DNA of 64,000 nt from Bradyrhizobium barranii subsp. apii (GTDB lineage Bacteria > Pseudomonadota > Alphaproteobacteria > Rhizobiales > Xanthobacteraceae): NCBI RefSeq assembly GCF_011516635.5, contig NZ_CP096256.1, forward strand, positions 391,819-455,818, given 5' to 3'. The position numbers were made by a program, and so were the translations under genes. The stretch's first letter is position 1, and the number at the start of each line of letters is the position of its first letter. Positions 1 to 7,985 of the stretch are shown here, one piece after another. The notes under the pieces are model-generated. The model worked only from the letters and a program-made list of their open reading frames with translations. It did not search any database and was not told the origin of the DNA.

Positions 1-736
1 GAATGGCCGTGCCGTAATGGCTCGCCATCTCGGCATAGGTTCGGTTGAGGCCGGGATCGTGGCGGTCGGGATTGGTGACGGCGGCCTTGAGATTGTCGCA
101 GACTACGAATGTCGGCACGCCGCCGAGGAAGGCGAAAAGATTGATGTGGACCCGGATCCAGTCGGCGAGCCCCTCGCTTGGACAGGCCTCGGCATAGGTA
201 TAGTTGGAGGCGCCCATCGCCGCGACGAACAGCTTCATCGACTGCACTTCCCCGTTTGAGGGATCGATGACGTCGATGGTGTCGCCGGCGAAATCCACGA
301 AAACCTTCTCGCCGCCCAGATGCGTCTGCCGCATCGAAGGCCGGGCTCGCCCCTTCCAGGCCTCGTACGTCGTGCAGAACCAGGTGTAGCCGAAGCCATC
401 GGGATGGGTGGCGCGATACTCGTCCCACAGCAGCCGACGGGTCACGTTGCGTCGGCGCAGCTCCTTGTCGACATAGCCCCAGTCGGGAACGGCCCGCTGG
501 GGGCTCTGCGACGCAGGCCTCGGCGCCGGGAAAAGCAGCAGCTCCAGGTCCTCGTCGCTCATTCCGGCCGGCAACGGCCACTTCAGCCCGGCAGCCCCGG
601 CTCGGCGTAGATAGCTGTGCACGGCGCCGTTGCTGATGCCCAAGGTGCGCGCGATGGCTCGCTCCGGCAAGCCTTGAACATGTTTTAAGCGGAGAACCTC
701 TTTGATCCGGCGCATCGACAATCTCTGGGTGGGCAT
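1..736 (-). CDS. istA: IS21 transposase IstA, partial (cut by window edge)
   Basis: N-terminal 245 codons of an IS21 IstA transposase; the gene continues beyond position 1. IstA cuts and joins element ends together with the ATPase IstB. Visible here are an N-terminal helix-turn-helix (residues about 5-50), then the start of the integrase-type catalytic core: the first catalytic Asp lies in VFVDFAG and the second in VVCDNLK. The third acidic residue is outside the window. The ATG at 736-734 matches the start of the identical complete copy at 48421. It was probably intact before being cut by the window boundary; no damage is seen in this part. Confidence 0.9.
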   Translation of the reverse strand, partial: MPTQRLSMRRIKEVLRLKHVQGLPERAIARTLGISNGAVHSYLRRAGAAGLKWPLPAGMSDEDLELLLFPAPRPASQSPQRAVPDWGYVDKELRRRNVTRRLLWDEYRATHPDGFGYTWFCTTYEAWKGRARPSMRQTHLGGEKVFVDFAGDTIDVIDPSNGEVQSMKLFVAAMGASNYTYAEACPSEGLADWIRVHINLFAFLGGVPTFVVCDNLKAAVTNPDRHDPGLNRTYAEMASHYGTAI

Positions 737-909
737 CGGCCTTCCTCGTTCACTGACGAGGCAGTTCCTAAGCCGGTTGAGTTGTCGGCCGAAGCGGGCT
801 GAGTTGCTGAAAAGCTGCTCACGATCCCGCGAAATCCGTGCTCACGATCGTCTGAAATCTCTGCTCACGATCCCCTGAAATCCGTGCTCACGATCCCGCG
901 AAACATGCA
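1..909 (-). mobile_element. IS21-family element, copy 1, left part only
   Basis: This is the reverse complement of the start of the complete IS21 at 48248-50839: position 1 corresponds to 49156 and the istA start at 736 corresponds to 48421. The outer end is TGCATGTTTCGCGGG (909 to 895), followed inward by four spaced copies of GATCGTGAGCA, the usual multiple transposase-binding repeats of IS21 ends. The rest lies outside the window. It is inverted relative to the other copy. Confidence 0.9.
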
Positions 910-1285
910 CGTGCTTGAGCTTCTCGGTTTTCGAGGTCACGGGGGCCCGGCGGGAGCTCAAGAAGGGCGTGATTGACCATGACGAGCTTGTCTCATCGGC
1001 TTCTCCGTCACCCTCCTGCCTCCTCACCCGGCCGCTCACAAAACGAGGAGCTTGTCGAGGGCCATGCCAAGCAGGCCTAGTGGCAGCCCTCGTGCATCTC
1101 GGCACAGAGCCCGGCGAATGGCGGCGACGCCGCCATGCTGGAGCGCGAACAACGCTGCGATCACGGCGCCGCGCCCGGCGACGTCCGCGGCACGCCTCGG
1201 GAGTACGTAGATTTGCCATACTTTTGACCTCCGTTTAAGGTCCGGTCAAAGAAGCGACCGGAGTTACCCGGAGGTAATAGACGGT
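910..1285. other. Intergenic stretch with no recognised gene
   Basis: Lies between the IS21 outer end and the gene ending at 1286. Open frames on both strands here lack any family resemblance I can name and have arginine/serine-rich translations typical of GC-rich non-coding or decayed DNA. The only structure seen is the inverted repeat at 1227-1275. Confidence 0.4.
1227..1275. other. Two-step inverted repeat (hairpin), possible terminator
   Basis: Outer arms ACCTCCG (1227-1233) and CGGAGGT (1269-1275), inner arms TCCGGTC (1241-1247) and GACCGGA (1256-1262), with an 8-nt loop. It begins 10 bp beyond the stop codon of the minus-strand gene 1286-2005, so it could end that transcript. No T-run follows on either side, so a regulatory or element-end role is equally possible. 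Confidence 0.45.
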
Positions 1286-2005
1286 CTATCGGTCGGTCTG
1301 CCCCGCTCGGCGACCACTTTTTTGCGCGCGTCTAATTGCATCGGAGACGGCCGTCCGTCCTAGTCCATACTTCCTGCCTATCTTTTGCTTCAGGGCGGTA
1401 TCACTAAGCTTTCCGCCCCTCTGGGCTTCAAACTGGCGAGCGATTTCCAAATCGCGGCCGCGTTTGCTTTGCGCCTTCTTGAGGCCTCCCTGCCTTGCGC
1501 CTTCGATCGATTGATTGCGAGCAACAATGGATGGTTCGTTGTCGACCACCGTCCAAGCGTGATAGTTCGCCGCAAGCGCGGTGAGTTCGTACACTGCTTG
1601 ATAGGCTAGAAGCTTCGCGCGCTCGCGATCGTTTTCACCGACAAGCCTTTCAAGGACTCGTTTCGCACTGAGGGCATTTTCCAGCATCTCGGACGCGAGT
1701 AAGACTCGATCGAGTTGGCCTGAATCCCTCATTGCTGGGTTCAGTCGCCAATTTTCCTGTGCTCCCTCCGAGCGCGCGATCTCTTCAAAAGCGGCGAGAT
1801 TTCTTCTGCACATTTCGAGCCAGTTCGGGCCGAATGCGATGACCTCCTCACCCTGGCTTCCGGCGGTCAAAGTGAACGACATAAGCGGGTTTTGTGCAGC
1901 ATCTTGGAAGTCCTTCCTCCCCTCCTCGGTCATGAGGTTGAAGGTTGGGCCCGGCTCTGTCCGGCTCGTCATCAGACCCCTCGGGCTCGACCGCTTCTTG
2001 AACAT
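1286..2005 (-). CDS. Hypothetical protein with C-terminal helix-turn-helix-like segment
   Basis: A 239-aa soluble protein I do not recognise. The start at 2005 is well supported: AGGAGG lies 8 nt upstream of the ATG. Residues 25-175 look helical and mixed in charge, with no signal peptide or membrane segment. Residues about 195-230 (KIGRKYGLGRTAVSDAIRRA) read like the recognition part of a resolvase- or sigma-type helix-turn-helix, so DNA binding is possible. It is followed by the hairpin at 1227-1275. It lies on the same strand as, and downstream of, the zinc-ribbon protein ending at 2137; the 131-bp gap suggests its own transcript or a loose operon. No function is assigned. Confidence 0.6.
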   Translation of the reverse strand: MFKKRSSPRGLMTSRTEPGPTFNLMTEEGRKDFQDAAQNPLMSFTLTAGSQGEEVIAFGPNWLEMCRRNLAAFEEIARSEGAQENWRLNPAMRDSGQLDRVLLASEMLENALSAKRVLERLVGENDRERAKLLAYQAVYELTALAANYHAWTVVDNEPSIVARNQSIEGARQGGLKKAQSKRGRDLEIARQFEAQRGGKLSDTALKQKIGRKYGLGRTAVSDAIRRAQKSGRRAGQTDR

Positions 2006-2136
2006 TATGCTGCCTCCTGATCAGCCCGAGCATGAATCCGCTTCGTGACGTTACCCCTTGCTTCAATTTTAGAGAACCCGGGATGAGTTTAAGATCGGAT
2101 CGCCGAGACGCGGAAGGCGGCTCGGGGCGCCTGCGC

Positions 2137-3000
2137 CTAGCTGCGGTGCCTGACTGTGGATACCAACAGCTTCCAAAGTCCTCCATCGGCGCCGAGAACA
2201 AGATCGCGACACCTGTTGTAATCAGCCTGCCCCAGCTCCGTGGTGTGGGCTGCGGGATTTCTGTAATTGATCGTCAGGGTGTTGAGAAAACCCGCGAGCC
2301 CGCCCTCGTCCAGCACCCAATGTGAGCCAGACCAGTTCGAGACCATCTTCAAGAAGCCCTGTAAAAGGACACTCTGCTGCCGACGCTGTTTGCTATTCGT
2401 CAATGTCCTTAGGAGATGGACGATCGCTCCCAACTCTGGCGGACGTCGTGTCGGCTCAGCACAGAACGCGGCCACTCGTCCGTAGTCTTTGTCGGCTCGG
2501 TCGGCCGCGAGATCGGCTCCGGCAAGCTGTCCTGCCAGTGGCCGCAGTAGAAGCCGGACACACTCCAGTTCTACTGACTTACAGAGCCCGATGACGGCTG
2601 GCGACCATTCCAGCTCGGGCTGAACCGCTAGATGCCTCGACACATGCTCCGAGGTTGAAATGAACCGTATGGCCTCCGGCGAAAGCAGCTCGGCTCGCTT
2701 CTCAGACGCCCTGAGCAGACGCTCCGCCTGGGCAATATCGTCTTTGCTGACGAGGCCCAGCAGCACGGCCGCAAGAGCATCAGCGCGCTCATCATCTGGG
2801 GCCGTGCCTGCCTTAACCTCATAGATCGACAGGAGCCTCCCGTAGCAGCCATTGCAAAGGTGCCTGGACCAGTCATCACCGTAGATCGTTATGAGTTTAG
2901 ATTTCTTTGACTGACCACATCGGAAGCAGCTGAATGCAGCGCTTTGAACAAGCCTGCACTGTTGCAGTGGGCCCCGTGGAGGATAGGACTTCTCAATTTC
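2137..3000 (-). CDS. Hypothetical protein with N-terminal zinc ribbon, 5' end truncated
   Basis: The frame is open from about 3030 down to the stop at 2137. Near the N-terminus it encodes a four-cysteine zinc ribbon: CFRCG (about 2926-2912) and, about 20 residues on, CNGC. A roughly 220-aa helical region follows. There is no ATG, GTG or TTG in frame between the upstream stop (3031-3033) and the ribbon; the first usable start is a GTG at 2766, which would lose the ribbon. The natural start has therefore probably been removed at the junction with the tRNA-like 3' end at 3010-3070. The family is not recognised. It may be a pseudogene or may start at 2766 as a 209-aa protein. Confidence 0.5.
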   Translation of the reverse strand, partial: EIEKSYPPRGPLQQCRLVQSAAFSCFRCGQSKKSKLITIYGDDWSRHLCNGCYGRLLSIYEVKAGTAPDDERADALAAVLLGLVSKDDIAQAERLLRASEKRAELLSPEAIRFISTSEHVSRHLAVQPELEWSPAVIGLCKSVELECVRLLLRPLAGQLAGADLAADRADKDYGRVAAFCAEPTRRPPELGAIVHLLRTLTNSKQRRQQSVLLQGFLKMVSNWSGSHWVLDEGGLAGFLNTLTINYRNPAAHTTELGQADYNRCRDLVLGADGGLWKLLVSTVRHRS

Positions 3001-3009
3001 AAAGGGGAC

Positions 3010-3070
3010 TGGCGGTGTTCCACGGCCGTTTCACAGATCTGTGCCGGTTCGAGACCGGCCGCCCCCACCA
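3010..3070 (+). tRNA. 3' fragment of a tRNA or tmRNA-like gene (candidate att site)
   Basis: Positions 3044-3070 have the form of a tRNA 3' end: a 5-bp T-stem GCCGG/CCGGC enclosing TTCGAGA, then seven bases CGCCCCC, a discriminator A, and CCA at 3068-3070. No matching 5' acceptor strand (GGGGGCG) is found in the 120 bases upstream, so the gene is not complete. Such 3' fragments are what integrases leave when an island inserts into a tRNA or tmRNA gene. The amino-acid identity cannot be read because the anticodon arm is not recognisable. Confidence 0.5.
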
Positions 3071-3072
3071 TT

Positions 3073-3541
3073 TTACGGATTGTTGGTAATCTCGATTTCT
3101 TGGTTGATTACCGCGCTTTCCACAAACGTCCCGAGCATCTGTGCGGTCGAGTTGTAGATCGACGGCTCGTCGCCCGGTCCCCGAAAGGTGAGCACGAATG
3201 CTACCTCCTGCGGGCCGACATCGCCGTTGGTTTGCCAGCCGAATTGGTAGAGATCGCGCGCGAAGACGCGCGCGTACAGGCGGAGTTGGTTGCCGGAAAA
3301 GGCCAAGCCACCGCCTTTGGCGAAATCGCGGCAATGCCTCCGGATCGGCTGCCACTTCTTCAGATTCTCGCGCGCATCGTTCTCGGGAAGCGTTGACTCC
3401 ATCATCGACCCTAGTAGGGACTTCCACTCACTTGGTTTCGTCGGATGTTGGTACGAGAGCGACGTTTCAAGGCGCGTAGCAAAGTAGTTGGTTTCGGCAA
3501 AGGGCGACACAACGGGTTTGAGCACGGCCGTGAGGCTCGCC
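3073..3541 (-). pseudogene. S8 subtilisin-like protease, C-terminal fragment (piece 3 of 3)
   Basis: C-terminal 155 codons of the S8 protease whose other pieces are 4971-5645 and 7286-7684. It is separated from the middle piece by the IS256 at 3542-4970. Removing the IS and one copy of the imperfect duplication (GGCGAGGT/GGCGAGCC on the minus strand) restores one frame reading GKLLGRA-SLTAVLK. This part lies beyond the catalytic domain: a beta-rich region followed by RRHCRDF and a terminal beta-sandwich-like stretch. The stop codon (3073-3075) lies 2 bp from the tRNA-like CCA end. Confidence 0.75.
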
Positions 3542-4970
3542 GGGGATGTCCCGGGTTCTGTTGAATTTCTGAAGAGGTCGGCGTTGCCCACCTTGAGCCG
3601 GTAGGCTCGGGGTGCTGATTCCACAAAGGAGAGCAACGCCATGACGAGAGATATCACACCGGCTGGTTGGCCGGCGACCGGGGCTGTGGAGAAATCATTT
3701 GCGGAAGTGCGAGCGAGCTTCGATCGGTTCTGCCTTGCGGCAGGAATCGAGGCGCTCGGCACGATGATGGAGGCGGATGTGACAGCGGCCTGCGGGCCGC
3801 GCCACGGTCGTGATGCGGCGCGGCGGGCGCACCGTTGGGGCCGAACGCGGGGGCGGATCGGTTTCCACGGCGGCAAGATCGAGGTCGATCGCCCGCGGGT
3901 CCGGGGCATGGACGGCCGCGAGGTCACGATCCCGAGCTGGGAAACGGCGGCGCAGGAGGACTGGCTCGGTCGCTGGGCGATGAACCTGATGCTGATCAAT
4001 GTGTCGACGCGCCGGTTCGGCCGCGCCGTCCGGCTGCCCGAGGGTGACGTGCCGGCACCGCCCGGATCGGGGATTTCGAAGTCGGCGGCCTCGCGGAGGT
4101 TCGTGGCTCTGTCGGCGGCGCGGCTGGCCGACTTCATGGCTGCCGATCTGTCCGCGCTCGACCTTCTGGTGGTCCAAATCGACGGGCTGCATCTCGACGA
4201 CGATCTCGTGCTGGTGGCCGCGATCGGGGTTGACGGCGAAGGCAACAAGCATCCGCTGGCGCTGGTGGAAGGGGCGACCGAGAATGCAGCAACGGTTCAG
4301 GCCCTGCTGGACAACCTGGTCTCGCGCGGGCTCGACCCGACGGTGCCAAGACTGTTCATCGCCGACGGCGCGAAGGCGTTGTCGAAGGCGATCCGCCGCA
4401 CCTTCGGTTCGGCCGCTGCGATCCAGCGCTGCCAGATCCACAAGGCGCGCAACATCATGGAACGCCTGCCGAAAGAGCATCATGCGGCCACCCGCCGGGT
4501 GCTGCGCCAGGCCTGGGAGCTCGATGACGCCGACAAGGCTGAAAAATTGATCCGCAATCTCGCGCGTCGACTCGACCAGCAATGGCCCGGCGTTGCGGCC
4601 AGTATCCTCGAAGGCCTCGACGAAATCCTGACTGTCGTCCGGTTGAAGTTGCCGAAGGAGCTTCGCCGATCGCTCGCCTGTACCAATATCGCCGAGAACA
4701 TGATGGGCACCATTCGCCGCGTCACGCGCAACGTTAAACGCTGGCGGGATGCCGGTATGGCCTTGCGATGGGTCGCGGCCGGTATGATCGAGGCCAACAA
4801 GGGCTTCCGACGATTGAAGGCGCATAAGCAATTGTCGGTTCTGCGTGCGGCCCTTCAAGCTCACCACGATCGCATGACAATCAAGTCCGTTGCCCACGTC
4901 ACGAGGGCTGCGTAATATTCATTCCGGCAACGTCGACCCGACGTAGTTCAACAGCGATCGGGACATCCCC
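3542..4970 (+). mobile_element. IS256-family element, copy 1 (complete, 1429 bp)
   Basis: Ends are GGGGATGTCCCG at 3542 and CGGGACATCCCC at 4970; the inner parts of the inverted repeats share CTGTTGAA. Length is 1429 bp, the same as copy 3 (43169-44597) and copy 2 once its IS21 insert is removed. The flanking octamers GGCTCGCC and ACCTCGCC agree in six of eight positions, an imperfect target duplication. It sits in the S8 protease gene. Confidence 0.92.
3641..4915 (+). CDS. IS256-family transposase (copy 1)
   Basis: Complete 424-aa mutator-type DDE transposase. The catalytic acids are visible: Asp in VVQIDGLHLDD (about residue 181), Asp in LFIADGAKAL (about 244) and Glu in CTNIAENMMG (about 351), with the alpha-helical insertion between the last two. 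The ATG at 3641 has a GGAG 10 nt upstream (AAAGGAGAGCAACGCC). It is the only gene of the element. The protein is identical to that of copy 3 and, where comparable, to copy 2, so these insertions are recent or kept alike by recombination. Confidence 0.95.
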   Translation: MTRDITPAGWPATGAVEKSFAEVRASFDRFCLAAGIEALGTMMEADVTAACGPRHGRDAARRAHRWGRTRGRIGFHGGKIEVDRPRVRGMDGREVTIPSWETAAQEDWLGRWAMNLMLINVSTRRFGRAVRLPEGDVPAPPGSGISKSAASRRFVALSAARLADFMAADLSALDLLVVQIDGLHLDDDLVLVAAIGVDGEGNKHPLALVEGATENAATVQALLDNLVSRGLDPTVPRLFIADGAKALSKAIRRTFGSAAAIQRCQIHKARNIMERLPKEHHAATRRVLRQAWELDDADKAEKLIRNLARRLDQQWPGVAASILEGLDEILTVVRLKLPKELRRSLACTNIAENMMGTIRRVTRNVKRWRDAGMALRWVAAGMIEANKGFRRLKAHKQLSVLRAALQAHHDRMTIKSVAHVTRAA

Positions 4971-5645
4971 ACCTCGCCCGGCCGAGCAGTTTGCCGTTAT
5001 GGATCATCTCTGGAGGAATCGGGATACCAGTCCAGTAGTAGGCCGTTCCTGGCTGCAGCTGAGCCGTCCAGGTTAGCGCCACGGTGCCCGGCGCACATGT
5101 CCACGGCATAGTTCCCTGGTACGGCGTTCCCCACCCGAGTTGCGGGTGGTGCTCATCGAGTTCGCTCGCGCTGACCAAGAGCGCCTTCACGAGATCGGGC
5201 GTCGGGTTACGGAGGTTAGCGAACGTATGCGCCGCCAACGACGACACCAGCGTCGTCGGATAACTGCTGCCGGTGTCGGTAACACCGCCGATCATCTGAA
5301 GCTCAGAAAACCAGGATACGTCTGGTTTGAGCATGCCGTCGGGACCTGGCCCTCCAAGGCAATTAGGACAAGGCCCAGCCGGCCCACCGCTTGCATTCGC
5401 TTGACGGCCGCCCACCACGATGGCGGCCTCACAGTCAGCCGGCGGCTCCGGCCGTGTCGTGCCTGACGGAGACACATTGCCGACCGATACGACCGGTAGA
5501 ACGCCGAAGTGGCGGCTTAGGGTGGCGAGTTCGTGGCCAAGCAAGCTCACCGCGTCTGGGCTAGCACCAGGTTGGTTGGCAGAAATATTCCAGACCTTTG
5601 TATCTGGGTGGGTCCGCATAACGTCGGCAAGGTGGTCGATGAGGT
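4971..5645 (-). pseudogene. S8 subtilisin-like protease, middle fragment with catalytic Ser (piece 2 of 3)
   Basis: About 225 codons between the IS256 (ends 4970) and the IS1380 (starts 5646). It holds the core beta-strand TKVWNISANQP, the oxyanion-hole Asn in VVSVGN, and the nucleophile Ser in DTGSSYPTTLVSSLAA, the GTSxAxP-type helix of family S8. It continues in frame across the IS1380 with the fragment at 7286-7684 (Asp and His) and across the IS256 with 3073-3541. No signal peptide can be judged because the true N-terminus is lost. As it stands it cannot make a working protease. Confidence 0.8.
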
Positions 5646-7285
5646 CTAGCCCGCCCTATTCGTGAGAGCGCGGTATTTTGGTCCGACTGGTGCATCCGCA
5701 CACCTCCGCTGACGAGGCGCACAGGATTGCCTTCGGCTTTTCACCGCCTGACGACCGGTACTTTGCAACGCGCTTGAGGGATGGGTTGGGTGAACGCGGG
5801 CGGACGCCCCACCGGTCAAGGACCGAGCGGCAGCAGCGCGCCGGGCAAGCTGCGGATCAGGTCGGCTTCGGGACATGCCGCGGCGAACGCAAGGCGAATG
5901 CGGCTCTTGGTCTCGACAACCCGGGCGGCGATTTTCAAGAGCCGAAGACGCAGCGTCGCGAACTCGGCAGTGGCCAATTCCCGGACTTTGGGAATGGCGT
6001 CGCGCACGGTCAGCATCAGCCAATAAGCGGCGGTATGGAGAACGAGGCGGACTTGATTGGCGAGCGCCGAACGGCAACTGGTGCGATCGGAGGCGAGCTG
6101 CGTCTTATGCAGCTTGATCAGATTCTCGGCTTGGCCGCGCGCGCAATACAGGCTGTCGTAGATCCACTCGGCCGAGCCGACATCGAGGCTGGTGACGACG
6201 AAGCGGATGTCGAGGCCGAGCATCGTCGCCTCAATACGGGCGACGGTGCGTCGTTCGCGATCCCAGGACTTTGCCTTGTGGCGCGTCTCGGTATAGCCGC
6301 GCAGAACCGGCAGGTTCTCGATGGCGCGTCGCGTGCGGATGTCGTCGGCGACCGCGTCGACTTTTCTGGCGAGCGGCTTGGTGCCGGACAGACCGAAGAT
6401 GTAGTCGATGCCGTTGGTCTCGCACCACGCCATTGCCTCCGGCCGGGCATAGTGCCCGTCGCCACGGAACGTAATTCGCGTGTTGTGCCACCGCGTCCGG
6501 ATATGCCGTACCAGGCGGCGCAGATGGGCACGCACCTCGACGCCGCCCGGCGTCTTGCCGGGCCGCAGCACGACCGCCACGGGCCGGCTCTTCTCCGTGT
6601 CGTAGACGTGGATCGGCAGGAAGCAGCGTTCGTCATAATGAGCGTTGAACAGCGAGAGCTGCTGATGGCCGTGGACGACATCGCAGGTATCATCGATGTC
6701 GAGCGTGACGGATGCCGGCTCGCGCGGGTAGCTATCCATCCATGCGTCGACCAAAGTGTAGGTCAGTCGGATCACGTCGCGCAGGCGCGGAGCATTCTCC
6801 AGACGCGACAGCGTCGGTTGGGAACACAGATCGCGACCCGTGTCCGGCAGCCGTCCGCAGGCCAGCTTGAATGCCGGATCGGACCGCAGATGATCGAGGT
6901 CGTCGGCGTCCTCGTAGCCGCAGCAGATCGCGAACATGCGCGCGCGGAACATATCGACAAGGCTGTGCACGACCCGCGTCGGATCGCGCCGATCCGGGAA
7001 CACCCGGGCCAAATTGTCGGCCAAGCCGAGACGCCGCTCGGCCATCGCCAGAAGCATCACGCCCCCGTTCGAGGTCAGCCGACCGCCATCGAAGGCAGCT
7101 GTGACTTTCTTGGCGTGAACGGCTGGAAACGAGAAGGGCAGAATCGTATCATCGGTCATGGCGGGCCTGGTGTTCGCGGCTGAAGGTGATGGGGTTGGCT
7201 TTGCAACCGAATCCTACGCCGCATCAGCGCTTTACACCACGCTCGCCAGCCTCTCAGGCGCCCTCTGACGAATAAGACGGGCTAG
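5646..7285 (-). mobile_element. IS1380-family element (complete, 1640 bp)
   Basis: The terminal inverted repeats read inward as CTAGCCCGCCCTATTCGTGA from 5646 and CTAGCCCGTCTTATTCGTCA from 7285, with about 21 of 25 positions alike. The single transposase gene is on the minus strand. It is inserted in the S8 protease gene between the His-bearing and Ser-bearing pieces. I could not define a clean target duplication, so each end may be off by a few bases. Confidence 0.85.
5816..7159 (-). CDS. IS1380-family transposase
   Basis: Complete 447-aa DDE transposase. IS1380-type landmarks seen are the N-terminal LTSNGGVMLLA, a first Asp in VTLDIDDTCD (about residue 203), a second Asp in TFRGDGHYARPEA (about 288) and a Glu in ARGQAENLIKLHKTQL (about 386). 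The start at 7159 (ATGACCGATGATACG) gives the usual family length. It is the only gene of the element at 5646-7285. No frameshift or stop is seen, so it may be active. The long open frame opposite it on the plus strand is taken to be a shadow. Confidence 0.93.
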   Translation of the reverse strand: MTDDTILPFSFPAVHAKKVTAAFDGGRLTSNGGVMLLAMAERRLGLADNLARVFPDRRDPTRVVHSLVDMFRARMFAICCGYEDADDLDHLRSDPAFKLACGRLPDTGRDLCSQPTLSRLENAPRLRDVIRLTYTLVDAWMDSYPREPASVTLDIDDTCDVVHGHQQLSLFNAHYDERCFLPIHVYDTEKSRPVAVVLRPGKTPGGVEVRAHLRRLVRHIRTRWHNTRITFRGDGHYARPEAMAWCETNGIDYIFGLSGTKPLARKVDAVADDIRTRRAIENLPVLRGYTETRHKAKSWDRERRTVARIEATMLGLDIRFVVTSLDVGSAEWIYDSLYCARGQAENLIKLHKTQLASDRTSCRSALANQVRLVLHTAAYWLMLTVRDAIPKVRELATAEFATLRLRLLKIAARVVETKSRIRLAFAAACPEADLIRSLPGALLPLGP

Positions 7286-7684
7286 TTCGTCGATCCTGGC
7301 ATTGGTGTTCCGCGCGGGAACAGCCTGAACGGTCCCGATACGGCAGTCGAGATCAGGTAAGACACGATTTGTGTTCCAAGCATGCCCTTGAATGACCAGC
7401 GAGCTGATGGCGCTACCGTGAACACGGTCCGCCTGTGCATCGGTGACGAACTTGCGCGCGCGCCACGCTTCCGCACCTGCATAACTCGGTGCGTGAAGGC
7501 CACCGTCGACCACACCCACAATCGGGGCGTCAGCCACGTTAACCGGCGTGGTGGGATGAGCACCTTCGCCGGGCGCAGCGACCCTGATAGGACGCACCGG
7601 ATCGATCCGGTAGGATGCCCCCGAGGCTAGCAACTCGAAGAGGGCCTCGCGGGTCGCGATGCGCACGGTTCCACGGCCGACTCC
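7286..7684 (-). pseudogene. S8 subtilisin-like protease, N-proximal fragment with catalytic Asp and His (piece 1 of 3)
   Basis: This frame enters directly from the IS256 end at 7685 (GVGRGTVRIATREALF) and leaves into the IS1380 at 7285. It carries the catalytic Asp in IVGVVDGG and the catalytic His in RVHGSAISSLV, in the order and spacing of S8 proteases. Joined to 4971-5645 and 3073-3541 it gives about 514 residues. The real N-terminus is missing: no matching sequence lies on the far side of the adjacent IS256, at 11746. The overall layout (short N-part, S8 core, long C-terminal domain with RRHCRDF) reminds me of the protease partner of ietAS-type ATPase-protease defence pairs. That is a resemblance from memory only. 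Confidence 0.75.
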
Positions 7685-7739
7685 GGGGATGTCCCGATCG
7701 CTGTTGAACTACGTCGGGTCGACGTTGCCGGAATGAATA

Positions 7740-7851
7740 TTACGCAGCCCTCGTGACGTGGGCAACGGACTTGATTGTCATGCGATCGTGGTGAGCTTGA
7801 AGGGCCGCACGCAGAACCGACAATTGCTTATGCGCCTTCAATCGTCGGAAG
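7740..7851 (-). pseudogene. IS256 transposase copy 2, C-terminal piece
   Basis: Last 36 codons of the transposase (GFRRLKAHKQLSVL to the stop at 7740), cut off by the IS21 at 7859-10483 and its left target duplication. They are identical to the matching part of copies 1 and 3. The rest of the gene is at 10484-11646. Confidence 0.9.
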
Positions 7852-7858
7852 CCCTTGT
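7852..7858. repeat. 7-bp target duplication of IS21 copy 2, left (CCCTTGT)
   Basis: CCCTTGT at 7852-7858 is repeated at 10484-10490 immediately outside the two IS21 ends. Only one copy is present at this point in the intact IS256 copies. Confidence 0.9.
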
Positions 7859-7985
7859 TGCGGATTCCGACGAAGCCGGCCATGCATTCCAATTCGAAGC
7901 CGGCCGGGTATTCCGATCTGAAGCCGGCCACCCGTGGCGTCGTTCGCATGGGTCAATTTCATGATGTCGTCGAGGGCTGGGAAGG

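Noticed and set aside
2889..3427. Minus-strand frames reading VGAAGLEPAQ and WWGRPVSNRH
   Set aside because: These are the familiar false translations of a tRNA 3' end on the opposite strand. I used them as a hint to the tRNA-like fragment instead.
3695..4897. 400-codon frames antisense to the IS256 transposases (also at 10705-11592 and 43322-44524)
   Set aside because: They are exact complements of the transposase genes, repeated with each IS copy, without any recognisable domain.
5678..7183. 501-codon plus-strand frame across the IS1380
   Set aside because: It lies opposite the clear DDE transposase and has no family resemblance.
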